Shown here: positions 12,481 to 21,150 of the stretch, in pieces
How positions within the stretch are numbered: position 1 is the stretch's first letter
Layout: every line of letters begins with the position of its first letter
NCBI GenBank assembly: GCA_944350425.1
Contig: CALVOX010000002.1
Location: forward strand, 62,001-126,000
Source: an uncultured Bacilli bacterium
GTDB lineage: Bacteria > Bacillota_I > Bacilli_A > RFN20 > CAG-826
DNA: 64,000 bases
Direction of reading: 5' to 3'
The notes under the pieces: model-generated
Database searches by the model: none
Told to the model about the DNA's origin: nothing
What the model saw: the letters and a program-made list of their open reading frames with translations, nothing else
Translations under genes and position numbers: made by a program

Positions 12481-14118
12481 TTACTTAATCTTATATATAA
12501 TTCCCTCATATGGTCTTAATTTATCTTTTAAAGAATCTTTATAAGTAGATAATAACACTTTGTAGTTATTATCTACTTTATTCTTAATTACTTTGCTAGA
12601 TAGATTAATAACTATTTCTAATGTTTCTTTACCAGTTTTACGAATAAACTTACCTAGATTAGAATTAGATTTAACTTTAATAAATTCTCCATGTTTTAAT
12701 GTATCGTTATTATTTCTAAGTTTGATCATCTCTTTATAGAAATTTAAAATAGAATCTTTATCTAGTAAGTTATCTTGAGCATTAATACCTTCTTTATATA
12801 ATGAATTTACTTTTATCCATGGTTTATGACCTAAATTAAATCCACCATTAATAGTATTATCCCAAGCAATAGGAGCTCTAGCGTGATCTCTATTTACTGT
12901 TTCATTAACTAGTTTAAATGCTTTTTCTTTTGATAAATGAAGTATCTTCATAACAGTATTTACTACTTCTTTAGTCATGCAATCATTAGTATCTTCATAA
13001 GTTAAATCTGGGTAATTTAATGTTCCAAATTCTTCACCTTGATAAATAAAGATTGTTCCTTTAAGTGATAGAAGTAACATTCCTAAAGCTTTAGCGCTTT
13101 CTTTATAATATTTTGAAGTATTACCAAACCTAGAAACACTTCTAAGTTGATCATGATTTTCTAAATAAGCTCCAATAATAGGTACTACTTCTTGCCATTT
13201 AAATAAAGGTTTAAGTAAGTATTTAGCTTTAAACTTCTTTTTCTTAAATATTGGTACAAACTTATTTGACATACAAAAAGCATGGTCAAATTCAAAGAAT
13301 AAATCTAAAGCTCCGGTTGATAAAAACTTATTACCCATTTTAGGAGTAATTGCACTAGTTTCACCAACTAAAAAAGTATCGTAATTATTTAATACTTCTT
13401 TTCTAAAACGAAGAAGAGTATTAAAACATCCTTCTTGGTTTTCATAATGTTCTTTACCTCGAGAAAAGAAACGGAATTTACCATTATCTAGACTAGTTTT
13501 ATAAATATCATTAATAACATCACATCTAAAACCGTATACTCCTTTATCTAGATAAAACTTTAATATATTTTCTATTTCTTTAACTACTTCTTCATTATGA
13601 AAATTTAAATCAGGTTGTTCTTTAGTAAATAAATGAAGATAATACATATTTTCTTCACCATTTACTTTTTCCCAACAACTTCCAGAAAAAGCTCCATTCC
13701 AGTTATTTGGAGGTTTTTTTCCGTTTCCTTTTCTAAAATAATAATAATCTCTATATTTAGAATTTTTATCTTTTAATGCTTCTTTAAACCACTTATGTTG
13801 ATCGGAAGTATGATTAATTACTAAATCCATTACTATTTTAATATCTCTTTTGTTAGCTTCTTTAATTAAATTATCAAAATCTTCCATTGTTCCTAGTAAT
13901 GGATTTATAGAATAATAATCACTAATATCATATCCATTATCTTTTAAAGGTGATTCATAAATAGGAGAAAGCCAAATAATACCAATCCCTAAATCTTTTA
14001 GATAATCTAATTTAGATATAATACCATTAATATCACCATATCCATCATTATTTGAATCACAAAAAGATAATGGATATATTTGATAAATTATTCTTTCTTT
14101 AAATGCTTTTTCTTTCAT
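12481..14118 (-). CDS. Alpha-glucosidase, GH13 subfamily 31 (oligo-1,6-glucosidase type)
   Basis: A 545-residue cytoplasmic alpha-glucosidase. The four GH13 regions are visible: DLVINH (about 98-103), GFRCDVIND with nucleophile D200, LVGET with acid/base E253, and ENHDQ with D323. The residue after the nucleophile is valine; in this subfamily that position separates alpha-1,6-acting enzymes (Val) from alpha-1,4-acting ones (usually Ala or Thr), so isomaltose, panose or dextran fragments are the predicted substrates. There is no signal peptide. It sits between the GPH symporter (5-base gap upstream) and the alpha-galactosidase, suggesting uptake of intact oligosaccharides followed by intracellular cleavage. 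Confidence 0.92.
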   Translation of the reverse strand: MKEKAFKERIIYQIYPLSFCDSNNDGYGDINGIISKLDYLKDLGIGIIWLSPIYESPLKDNGYDISDYYSINPLLGTMEDFDNLIKEANKRDIKIVMDLVINHTSDQHKWFKEALKDKNSKYRDYYYFRKGNGKKPPNNWNGAFSGSCWEKVNGEENMYYLHLFTKEQPDLNFHNEEVVKEIENILKFYLDKGVYGFRCDVINDIYKTSLDNGKFRFFSRGKEHYENQEGCFNTLLRFRKEVLNNYDTFLVGETSAITPKMGNKFLSTGALDLFFEFDHAFCMSNKFVPIFKKKKFKAKYLLKPLFKWQEVVPIIGAYLENHDQLRSVSRFGNTSKYYKESAKALGMLLLSLKGTIFIYQGEEFGTLNYPDLTYEDTNDCMTKEVVNTVMKILHLSKEKAFKLVNETVNRDHARAPIAWDNTINGGFNLGHKPWIKVNSLYKEGINAQDNLLDKDSILNFYKEMIKLRNNNDTLKHGEFIKVKSNSNLGKFIRKTGKETLEIVINLSSKVIKNKVDNNYKVLLSTYKDSLKDKLRPYEGIIYKIK

Positions 14119-14123
14119 ATTTC

Positions 14124-15650
14124 TTAATTATTAGTATTGTTGTTACTATTCTCTTTCTTTCTTCTTTCAATTTCTTGAACCATCTTAATATGTTCTTCTT
14201 CACTAATTTTATATTTAAAACGAATAATTAAAAAAGAGATTAGGAATAAGGCAAAAGGTAAAATAGTAAAACCTAAATGGAATATAATAAGTTGATTTTG
14301 GCTTACTCCTTCCATCAAAGAATTTACTTCATTAATAATTGCTTCTTGATTACCCATAAATTCTCTTTCGGCAGTTGCAATACCATTAGAGATAGAGAAT
14401 AATCCAGCCATAAATAAGAAAGCATATAGAGCAAGTTGTTGTAAAGAACTACCAATTTTAGCGGTAAATGCTCTTAAAGAGAATGAAGAAGATTCTCTTC
14501 TTTCATTAAATTTATATTCGTTATAATCAATTGAATCTTGAATCATGATATAAAGGATTAAACTCATTATTGTTTGACCAAAGAAAGCTAAGAATCCATA
14601 AACACAAAGTAAAGGAAATGTTGATGGGGAAGTATAAAATACATATGAAAATAATAATAAATATGCCGCTAATGTAGTTAAAGAAAAGATAGTAAATAAT
14701 TTCATTTTCGATAGTTTTAACTTATTAGCGAGTAAAGGATATATCATTTGCCCAGCTAATGTTGCTACTGCATAAATAACGGTAAAGTAGAATTGATAAT
14801 TTCCACCTTCAGCATAACCAAAATTAAAATAGAAGTAATTTAAACCAGCACCAACTAAAATCGATGAACCAGTATAATAAAATAAAATTGCAATAATAGT
14901 GTATCTAAGTTGATCGTTTTTAACAATAACAGTAAAAACGTCCTTAAATTTCATCTTTTCATCATTTTTCTCATTATTTTCATCAATTTTTCTTTCTTTC
15001 ATAAATATTACTAAAACAAGTTGAGAAGCAAAGAAAAGAATTGAAGTAACAAGAGATACCCATCTATATGTAGGTCCTTGATTACCACTAGCAAGCATTG
15101 GAACAATTCCACCTACTGCAAAACTTCCTATAGAAACAAATATTGATAATAGAGTAGTTAAATTAGCTCTAACTTCTTCTTTTTGTGATAAAGAAGGAAG
15201 AACCGACCAAAATGCTATATCATTCATTGTATAAGTAAAATCCCATAAGAAATAGAAAACAGCAAAAAAAGCAACAAATCCCCATCCAGATGGTGTAATC
15301 CAAAACATTAATATAGTAACAATACTATTTAATAATGCTCCAATTATTATCCATGGACGATATTTACCACTTTTAAAATGACATCTTTCAATAATAAATC
15401 CCATAATAGGATCATTTAATCCGTCCCATATTCTTAAAATAATAATTATTACTGTTATAGCACTATACATTGCTACATAATCACTAATCGATATATCTTC
15501 TCCGCCTAATGCAAAAAATTGGACGAAAGATAATAAAAATAATGATACGAATTGATATGCTGCATCTCTAAACATTCCTGAAGTAGTATATAACCACTTT
15601 GTTAATTTAGGGACATCACCATCAAAAGTTCTATTTCTTAATTTAAGCAT
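14124..15650 (-). CDS. GPH-family (MelB-like) sugar:cation symporter
   Basis: A 508-residue membrane protein with about twelve hydrophobic segments, of the glycoside-pentoside-hexuronide:cation symporter family within the major facilitator superfamily. The N-terminus (KLTKWLYTTSGMFRDAAYQF) and the conserved ILRIWDGLNDPIMGF block are typical; the aspartates there belong to the cation site in MelB. The C-terminus is a charged cytoplasmic tail. As first gene of the operon with the isomaltase-type and alpha-galactosidase genes, it most likely imports alpha-glucosides or alpha-galactosides; which one cannot be read from sequence. An AAGGAGC site precedes the ATG. Confidence 0.93.
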   Translation of the reverse strand: MLKLRNRTFDGDVPKLTKWLYTTSGMFRDAAYQFVSLFLLSFVQFFALGGEDISISDYVAMYSAITVIIIILRIWDGLNDPIMGFIIERCHFKSGKYRPWIIIGALLNSIVTILMFWITPSGWGFVAFFAVFYFLWDFTYTMNDIAFWSVLPSLSQKEEVRANLTTLLSIFVSIGSFAVGGIVPMLASGNQGPTYRWVSLVTSILFFASQLVLVIFMKERKIDENNEKNDEKMKFKDVFTVIVKNDQLRYTIIAILFYYTGSSILVGAGLNYFYFNFGYAEGGNYQFYFTVIYAVATLAGQMIYPLLANKLKLSKMKLFTIFSLTTLAAYLLLFSYVFYTSPSTFPLLCVYGFLAFFGQTIMSLILYIMIQDSIDYNEYKFNERRESSSFSLRAFTAKIGSSLQQLALYAFLFMAGLFSISNGIATAEREFMGNQEAIINEVNSLMEGVSQNQLIIFHLGFTILPFALFLISFLIIRFKYKISEEEHIKMVQEIERRKKENSNNNTNN

Positions 15651-15678
15651 ATTATCAGCTCCTTAAAATTATGACTTA

Positions 15679-15707
15679 ATTATAAATCAAATAATTTTAA
15701 AACATAA
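15679..15707 (-). promoter_or_regulatory. Candidate promoter of the sugar-utilisation operon
   Basis: On the reverse strand a perfect TATAAT (15679-15684) lies 17 bases from TTATGT (15702-15707). The -10 is strong, the -35 weak. It is placed about 30 bases before the symporter start. No CRE-like operator was obvious by eye. Confidence 0.4.
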
Positions 15708-15764
15708 CTACATTCGACATTATCTTTGTATTTGCCATCTTTAATTAAAAAGATTTTCTAACAG

Positions 15765-15923
15765 TTACAATCCTAGAATTTCTCTAATTACTGACGAAAG
15801 ACTTTTCTCAATTATTTTAGCAATATCATTTAAACCAATCAATCGCTCATTCCAACTTGTATATCCATTCTGTCTTTGATGGAGTTTTTTTATCTTGTAA
15901 TAGAACACACCTCTTTTAAACAT
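15765..15923 (-). CDS. Small helix-turn-helix-like ORF, possible IS30-type transposase remnant
   Basis: A 52-codon frame from ATG 15923 to TAA 15765 whose second half (LNDIAKIIEKSLSSVIREIL) reads like the helix-turn-helix found at the N-terminus of IS30-type transposases, where the family pattern is REIAKxLxRSxSTISREI. Nothing downstream continues the transposase, and the ribosome site is poor. It is either a relic or chance. The remaining bases between 15650 and 16014 hold a promoter (15679-15707) and a terminator (15965-15995). Confidence 0.3.
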   Translation of the reverse strand: MFKRGVFYYKIKKLHQRQNGYTSWNERLIGLNDIAKIIEKSLSSVIREILGL

Positions 15924-15964
15924 TTTAGTCTAGAACTATAAATAAAGAACAAGTTTAGAATAGC

Positions 15965-15995
15965 AAAAAAGATAGCACACTTTACTACCTTTTCA
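15965..15995 (-). terminator. Terminator of the AAA_14 ATPase gene
   Basis: The hairpin AAAAGATAG / CTACCTTTT with loop CACACTTTA (one G-U pair on the reverse strand) ends in a T-run just after the stop at 16014. It is nearly the same as the terminator at 17588-17617. Confidence 0.7.
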
Positions 15996-16016
15996 TTTCG
16001 ATGACATTGCTAGTTA
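15965..16016. repeat. Copy 1 of a ~50-bp direct repeat flanking the AAA_14 gene
   Basis: The block from AAAAAAGATAGCACAC through ATGACATTGCTAGTTAA recurs at 17588-17636 with a few substitutions, in the same orientation. Besides the terminator hairpin it shares a non-palindromic tail (GACATTGCTA), so it is more than two similar terminators. Confidence 0.75.
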
Positions 16017-17264
16017 AGTTTTTATCGATTCTGGATCAAGTAAAAACTCTTTTAATCCTAGAAATAAAACACCATAATCATCTTTCCGTTTCTTAATATT
16101 ATTTTTCACAATAATGATTTTTCTAAAACTATCAGAAATATTGATTAATGGTCTTTCTTCTTGTTCTCTTTTATCGCTATCATCAATATTTAAAGCAGAT
16201 TGTATATAGTATCTTTCATAGCCTAGATTACAAACAAAATCAACTTCCGTTTGTTTTCTTATATAATTATTATTTTCATTTTTCTCACTAAGCGCGACAA
16301 CTCCTACATCAACATTATATCCACGAATAATTAATTCATTATAAATAATGTTTTCCATTATATGGCTTTCTTCTTGCTGTCTAAATCCAAGTCTTGCATT
16401 TCTAAGACCAATATCGCTAAAGTAATATTTTAGTGGAGTGTCTATATATTTTCTTCCTTTGACATCATATCTATATGCTTTTCTAATTAAAAATGAATCA
16501 ATACAATATTCTAAATATTGGTTGATTGTATTAGGTGCAACAACCTGATTTTTAATAGATTTAAATGTTTTTGATAACTTATTAGGGTTAGTAAATGAAC
16601 CAATGCTTGAAGAAATAATATTTAAAATATCCTCTAAAACATCTTCATTTTTCAAGTTGTGTCTATTAACAATATCCTTGATGTATGTTTCTTTAAATAG
16701 ATTATTTAAATATGATATTTTTTGCTCTTCTCTTTTACACGATAATAAATATGGCATTCCACCAAACATAGAATATTCGTTCCATGCATCTTCATATTCT
16801 TTTTGAAATCCGTCATAAAATTCTTTAAATGCTAAAGGTGAAATATGAATTTGGTCACCTCTTCCTCTAAATTCAGTAATAATATCAGAAGAAAGAAATT
16901 TTGCATTGCTTCCAGTAACATATATATCTACATTTTTGATATGTAAAAAAGAAATTAATACTTCTTCAAAGCTTTCTACTAATTGAACTTCATCTAATAG
17001 AATAAAGTATTTTTCTGAATCAGTAATTTTATTATAAACAAAATTACATAATTCGTCTGGATCTCTATATTTTAAATTTAGTCTATCATCAAGTTGTAAA
17101 GTGATAATATGTGATCTTGGAACATTATGTTCTAACAAATAATTATAAAAAATTTCAAATAATAGGTATGATTTCCCACATCTTCTTATACCGGTTATAA
17201 CTTTAATCATTCCATTGTCCATTCTATCTATTATTTTTCTTAAATATAAATCTCTTTTAATCAC
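16014..17264 (-). CDS. AAA_14 ATPase with DUF4143 C-terminal domain
   Basis: A 416-residue protein: AAA_14 P-loop domain with Walker A GIRRCGKS (25-32), Walker B YFILLDEVQ (about 93-101) and the sensor-like VTGSNAKFL. A winged-helix-like linker follows, then a DUF4143 domain from about 210. That domain contains EVDFV and YYIQSA, the positions that correspond to the PD-(D/E)XK nuclease core, although the usual lysine is Gln. Start is GTG at 17264 with GGAGC seven bases before it. The cellular role of this widespread family is not established; defence, DNA handling and regulation have all been suggested. Two identical palindromic repeats sit immediately upstream, and a related gene with its own repeats lies at 35543-36727. 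Confidence 0.88.
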   Translation of the reverse strand: MIKRDLYLRKIIDRMDNGMIKVITGIRRCGKSYLLFEIFYNYLLEHNVPRSHIITLQLDDRLNLKYRDPDELCNFVYNKITDSEKYFILLDEVQLVESFEEVLISFLHIKNVDIYVTGSNAKFLSSDIITEFRGRGDQIHISPLAFKEFYDGFQKEYEDAWNEYSMFGGMPYLLSCKREEQKISYLNNLFKETYIKDIVNRHNLKNEDVLEDILNIISSSIGSFTNPNKLSKTFKSIKNQVVAPNTINQYLEYCIDSFLIRKAYRYDVKGRKYIDTPLKYYFSDIGLRNARLGFRQQEESHIMENIIYNELIIRGYNVDVGVVALSEKNENNNYIRKQTEVDFVCNLGYERYYIQSALNIDDSDKREQEERPLINISDSFRKIIIVKNNIKKRKDDYGVLFLGLKEFLLDPESIKT

Positions 17265-17276
17265 TTGGTTAGCTCC

Positions 17277-17370
17277 TAACTAAAATTTTTGCAAGTTCTT
17301 GCACTTTTATTATATAAGAAACAAATAAAATCATCAACACTAACTAAAATTTTTGCAAGTTCTTGCACTT
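17277..17370. repeat. Two 30-bp direct repeats with inner palindrome TGCAAGTTCTTGCA upstream of the AAA_14 gene
   Basis: Identical units start at 17277 and 17341 (64 bases apart). Each has AACTAAAAT, then TTTTGC running into a perfect 14-bp palindrome TGCAAG-TT-CTTGCA at 17290-17303 and 17354-17367. They lie 13 to 106 bases before the GTG start, where a dimeric regulator would bind. On the gene strand each unit ends in ATTTTAGTT, the motif also found before the other two AAA_14 loci. The rest of 17375-17585 shows nothing else. Confidence 0.85.
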
Positions 17371-17587
17371 ATTTTACTTAGGCTAAAGATATTTGGGTGT
17401 GAAGAATATTTCATAATTTAAACTGAAAATAATCATTGTGTTTTATAGAATAGTTTTAAAAGACAACGCTTATAAATGTTTGCATCTTCTTTCTTACAAC
17501 ATAATTCTATTAAATACATTTATTGGGGCTTTAATTCTTCTTACTAAAATGTTTGCTATGAAAAACATCATAAATTTTTAGATAACA

Positions 17588-17617
17588 AAAAAGGTAGCAC
17601 ACTTTACTACCTTTTTA
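17588..17617 (-). terminator. Terminator of the ABC exporter gene
   Basis: A ten-base stem AAAAAGGTAG / CTACCTTTTT with a nine-base loop, followed on the reverse strand by a T-run; lies about 45 bases after the stop at 17664. Confidence 0.8.
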
Positions 17618-17636
17618 TTGCAATGACATTGCTAAT
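17588..17636. repeat. Copy 2 of the ~50-bp direct repeat flanking the AAA_14 gene
   Basis: Same orientation and about 85-90% identical by eye to 15965-16016. The two copies bracket exactly the AAA_14 gene plus its upstream palindromes (about 1.6 kb). Confidence 0.75.
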
Positions 17637-17663
17637 TAACGAATAATTGTTAATTAGTTTTAG

Positions 17664-19271
17664 TTAAGAATTCTTTTTAATTAAATCGAGTTCTTTACTT
17701 ACTAAATCTAAAAAACCATCAGGAACAATATGAGTCGAAATAATTATCGTTTTATTTCCTTTTAAGTCTTTCAAAGTCTTCATAATTATTTCGATATTAT
17801 CTTTATCTAAAGATTCAAATGGTTCATCTAAAATTAATAACTCAAAATTAGAGTATAAAACTCTAGCTAAAGCAACTCTTCTTTTTTCGCCTAATGATAA
17901 GTTGTCACTAGTTGATTCAATAAATGAATCCTCATTAAATCTAGAATCTAATTTTAATAATTTTAATAATGTGTTTATTTTCTCTTTATTATATTCACTA
18001 CCTAAAACAATATTTTCTTTCAAACTAGATTCAATTAGTATAGGTGATTGATCCAACATCTTTATTTTCTTAAATAAAGTTTCATCACTTATATTTTTAT
18101 AGTCTATAGAATTAAATAAAACTTCACCCTTATAATCATTTATTTGTTTAGTTAAGATATTAAATAATGTCGTTTTTCCACATCCAGATTCACCTTTAAC
18201 CCATAAGAAATCACCATTATCAATTTCGTAATTTAATTTCTTTAAAATGACTTTATCTTCATATCCAAATTCAAGATTATTTAACTTAATATTATTCATA
18301 TTTTCTACTAATAAAGAGTCTATACTCTTTTTCTTATTGATAATATTAAGTAAGTCTTTTCTTACTTCCTTAGTTGAATTAATTGAATTTAAAAACCAAG
18401 ATAAATTAAAGAACGGCGTAACAATAGTTATCGAAATTTGAACAATAGAAACAATTTCGCCTGCATTTAATTCTTTAACGATAGTTAAATAAACTGCAAG
18501 AATATAAATTCCTACATAAAGAAGCAAACCTAAAACAGTTGTTATTGTTTTAACGTTTTGGGCAAACGTATTTGCTTTAGTAGAATTAGAAGCATAAGCT
18601 TCATAATATTTGTTATATTCTTTTACCATCTTTGATTGGTAGCCAAACATTTTTGATGTAATTAAAAAAGATGAAAATACATTTATTTTATTAGTTATTT
18701 TTTCAATACTATCATAGAGCAATGATTGTTTCTTAATCATTGGTTTTTTAAAGATAAAGATAGATAAAATAATTAATAAAATAACTATTACTATCAAGAT
18801 AATAAAAGAGTAATGTAAGGTTGAAATATAAATAAATCCAAGTACAAAAGATACAACTAATCCAAATATAGACAAAATAATATAAAAATAATAATCACCT
18901 AATTTTTCGACTTTATTATATAAAATATTAAGAAAATAAGCTTGATTCTTATTTTTTAATGAACTTGCATCTGTAACAACAATACCATTAGTTAAATCTT
19001 CTTCTAAACCTTCTTTGATTTTCTTTAATAAATTAAAAATTAAATAGTTTGATAAAATATTGAATAATAATGTTAATGCTAAATAACCTATACCTATTAA
19101 AACTAATCCATAAATTGGAATATTATTTAATTCAAGTGCTCTATTCATAAATATCATAAAGACAATACCTTCTAAGACCTCAAGAATCGAGCAACATAAA
19201 ATAATTAGTAAAGTTAAACAAGTAAGAAAGTAATATTTTCTATTTTTTGATTTATATAAATATTTAAACAT
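17664..19271 (-). CDS. ABC exporter, fused membrane and ATPase domains
   Basis: A 535-residue half-transporter: about six membrane segments in residues 15-295, then an ATPase domain with Walker A GESGCGKTT (360-368), Q-loop LDQSP (Gln 408), signature LSLGEKRR (458-465), Walker B LLILDEP (478-484) and switch His 514. It should work as a homodimer pumping a substrate outward; the substrate is unknown. It is preceded by a 49-codon ORF whose TGA lies six bases before this ATG, which could be a peptide substrate or a leader. There is no peptidase C39 domain, so any exported peptide would need another protease. A terminator follows at 17588-17617. Confidence 0.9.
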   Translation of the reverse strand: MFKYLYKSKNRKYYFLTCLTLLIILCCSILEVLEGIVFMIFMNRALELNNIPIYGLVLIGIGYLALTLLFNILSNYLIFNLLKKIKEGLEEDLTNGIVVTDASSLKNKNQAYFLNILYNKVEKLGDYYFYIILSIFGLVVSFVLGFIYISTLHYSFIILIVIVILLIILSIFIFKKPMIKKQSLLYDSIEKITNKINVFSSFLITSKMFGYQSKMVKEYNKYYEAYASNSTKANTFAQNVKTITTVLGLLLYVGIYILAVYLTIVKELNAGEIVSIVQISITIVTPFFNLSWFLNSINSTKEVRKDLLNIINKKKSIDSLLVENMNNIKLNNLEFGYEDKVILKKLNYEIDNGDFLWVKGESGCGKTTLFNILTKQINDYKGEVLFNSIDYKNISDETLFKKIKMLDQSPILIESSLKENIVLGSEYNKEKINTLLKLLKLDSRFNEDSFIESTSDNLSLGEKRRVALARVLYSNFELLILDEPFESLDKDNIEIIMKTLKDLKGNKTIIISTHIVPDGFLDLVSKELDLIKKNS

Positions 19272-19277
19272 AAATAA

Positions 19278-19427
19278 TCAAGAATTAACAAACGAGCCTT
19301 CTCCGCTATTAAAATTTCTAGTTTTATCATGTGAAGTCTTATTTCTATCAAATGTAATTTGAATATCGTCAACTTTATGATCTAGCAATGATATAAAAAC
19401 ATTTTTCAATAAAAGTACACCATTCAT
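19278..19427 (-). CDS. 49-codon ORF upstream of the ABC exporter, apparently leaderless
   Basis: ATG 19427 to TGA 19278 encodes 49 residues: a hydrophobic start (VLLLKNVFISLL), a charged middle (DRNKTSHDKTRN) and a small-residue end (NSGEGSFVNS). The stop is six bases before the exporter ATG, so the two would be co-transcribed. A good promoter (19435-19462) puts its -10 only seven bases before the ATG, so the mRNA should start almost on the initiation codon, and no Shine-Dalgarno is present. It could be a peptide cargo of the exporter, a leader peptide, or a remnant. No known bacteriocin leader motif (GG or similar) is visible. Confidence 0.45.
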   Translation of the reverse strand: MNGVLLLKNVFISLLDHKVDDIQITFDRNKTSHDKTRNFNSGEGSFVNS

Positions 19428-19434
19428 ATAAAAT

Positions 19435-19462
19435 ATTATAGAACGATTTAAAAGTTTGTTAA
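19435..19462 (-). promoter_or_regulatory. Promoter of the small ORF and ABC exporter
   Basis: On the reverse strand TTAACA (19457-19462) and a perfect TATAAT (19435-19440) are separated by 16 bases. Confidence 0.65.
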
Positions 19463-19493
19463 TACATCGTTACTTATCAAACTCAATATTATG

Positions 19494-19527
19494 TTTTAGT
19501 AGAAAAAAGTCATTTTTTCTACTAAAA
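19494..19527. terminator. 15-bp perfect hairpin, probable terminator of the GNAT gene
   Basis: TTTTAGTAGAAAAAA and its exact complement are separated by the four-base loop GTCA. It sits between the GNAT stop (19668) and the exporter promoter. The stem is AT-rich and lacks a GC core, so it is not a classic terminator; a regulatory hairpin is the alternative. The remaining sequence to 19668 shows nothing else. Confidence 0.45.
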
Positions 19528-19667
19528 CAGAAAATTCGTAAATAAAAACACTTAAAATTTCAGAAAAACCTGCAGCAATAACTTTATTTTTGTACATTTT
19601 TATTTTGAAATTAATAAACATAATGTATATCTAATAGAACTTTAAGTTTTAAATGTTCTTATAATAA

Positions 19668-20318
19668 TTAATTTAAACTATAGACATATATTTCATAAGG
19701 CCCATAAATAAAATTAATAGTTTCTAAATATTTATATCCTAACTTGAGATACATCTTTTTAGCGATATAGTTAGAAGGGTGACAAAGTAATCCTAAATAA
19801 GAATAATTATTATTGTTATTTGTTATAGTCATATTTAGATTAATAACTTCTTCTTTTACTTTATTCATTAACATCTTTCCTAATCCTTTAGAGTTATATT
19901 TAGGATCGACCATTAATCTAAATATGACTATAACATTAGTGTCTTTAAAGTTATCTAGTTTTTTAAAAGGATAAGGATCTATATCCTTATTTCTTTTAGA
20001 TATATCATTAATTAATTCATTATTATATTCTTCATTATAATGACTTTTAGCATCATAATAAGTTACATAACCTACTAGTTTATTATCACTAGAAGTAAAT
20101 ATTCCTATTGTATTTAAAGAAGTTTCTAAATCTTCTTTAAATACATCCTTATTAGGATATTCGCTTGACCAAATAGGAATATTTACTTCTTTAGATTCTA
20201 ACCATATATTAGTATTATCTTTAACTTCCACTATAGATTCTAAGTAGCTATCTAGTAATTCTTTATCGTTAGTATTAAGAGATTTAAATATATATTCTAA
20301 ATTTGTATTATTTTCCAT
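19668..20318 (-). CDS. GNAT-family N-acetyltransferase
   Basis: A 216-residue cytoplasmic protein with the GNAT fold. Strand beta4 is IFRLMVDPKY, followed by the acetyl-CoA loop NSKGLGKMLM (the Q/RxxGxG/A position) and the C-terminal PSNYIAKKMYLKLGYK block typical of the family. The substrate cannot be read from the sequence. It is transcribed alone or with nothing recognisable nearby. Confidence 0.8.
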   Translation of the reverse strand: MENNTNLEYIFKSLNTNDKELLDSYLESIVEVKDNTNIWLESKEVNIPIWSSEYPNKDVFKEDLETSLNTIGIFTSSDNKLVGYVTYYDAKSHYNEEYNNELINDISKRNKDIDPYPFKKLDNFKDTNVIVIFRLMVDPKYNSKGLGKMLMNKVKEEVINLNMTITNNNNNYSYLGLLCHPSNYIAKKMYLKLGYKYLETINFIYGPYEIYVYSLN

Positions 20319-20383
20319 ACGTAAAATTATACATTACTAAGTTAAATATAATAAATGCATTTATTAAACAAGGAGTTTAAGGA

Positions 20384-21103
20384 TTAGAACGATATTTTTA
20401 CATCATCATTATATTTAAATGAGATAGAAATTTTAGATGAACTTATTAAAGAAGCATTATCATCTATCGTTTTATTAATAAAAGAATATGAAAGCAAGAA
20501 ACCATCTAAGGTATAAGAATATTCATAAATATAAATAGTAGATAAAGTAAGAACATTACCATAAATACCAATATAATTATCATCTACATAAGATTCTAAA
20601 TTATATAATGTTCTTACTACTTTATTACCATATTCCTTATAGGAATATGGTAATAAATCAAAATTAAAATAACCTAGAACATCAATATCACTTTCATTTA
20701 TTTCTTTTATACTACTTCCATTATCTTCGTAATACTTATTATCTTTAAAATATTGTTTAACTATTGTTTCACCATTATTTTTAACTTCATGATAGGGTTT
20801 AGAAGAATCATCATAACCAATAATATAAGAAGTTTCTTTATTCATATCATTATTTAATAAGTCATATTCACTAATAGTCTTTTCATAACGATTAATTGCT
20901 GAAGTATTATAAGTAAAACTTGATATTACTTCTAAAGCTTCTTTTTCAGTAACTAAATCTTCTTCATCAAAACTAGCTAAATCAACATATTTAGCATAAA
21001 TATAATTACTCTCAATCTCATAGTTAGTCTTATCACTACAAGAAGAAACTAAAATTATTGGTAAAAAAAGGAATAAATTTATTATTTTTTGTCTTTTCTT
21101 CAT
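20384..21103 (-). CDS. Lipoprotein of unknown function
   Basis: A 239-residue lipoprotein: MKKRQK start, hydrophobic core and lipobox LVSSC at about 18-22. The mature part is beta-strand-rich, with many Tyr and Ser in alternating patterns and no enzyme motif, like the LolA/LppX-style lipid-binding lipoproteins of low-GC bacteria; that comparison is only by texture. It is divergent from the lipoprotein at 21276. Confidence 0.72.
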   Translation of the reverse strand: MKKRQKIINLFLFLPIILVSSCSDKTNYEIESNYIYAKYVDLASFDEEDLVTEKEALEVISSFTYNTSAINRYEKTISEYDLLNNDMNKETSYIIGYDDSSKPYHEVKNNGETIVKQYFKDNKYYEDNGSSIKEINESDIDVLGYFNFDLLPYSYKEYGNKVVRTLYNLESYVDDNYIGIYGNVLTLSTIYIYEYSYTLDGFLLSYSFINKTIDDNASLISSSKISISFKYNDDVKISF

Positions 21104-21150
21104 GAAATTATTATAATATTGGTAATTATTAAATACAACGAGATATAAAT

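Noticed and set aside
17277-17370. CRISPR array
   Set aside because: Only two repeats, one spacer-sized gap, internal palindrome and position directly before a gene start; no cas genes in the window.
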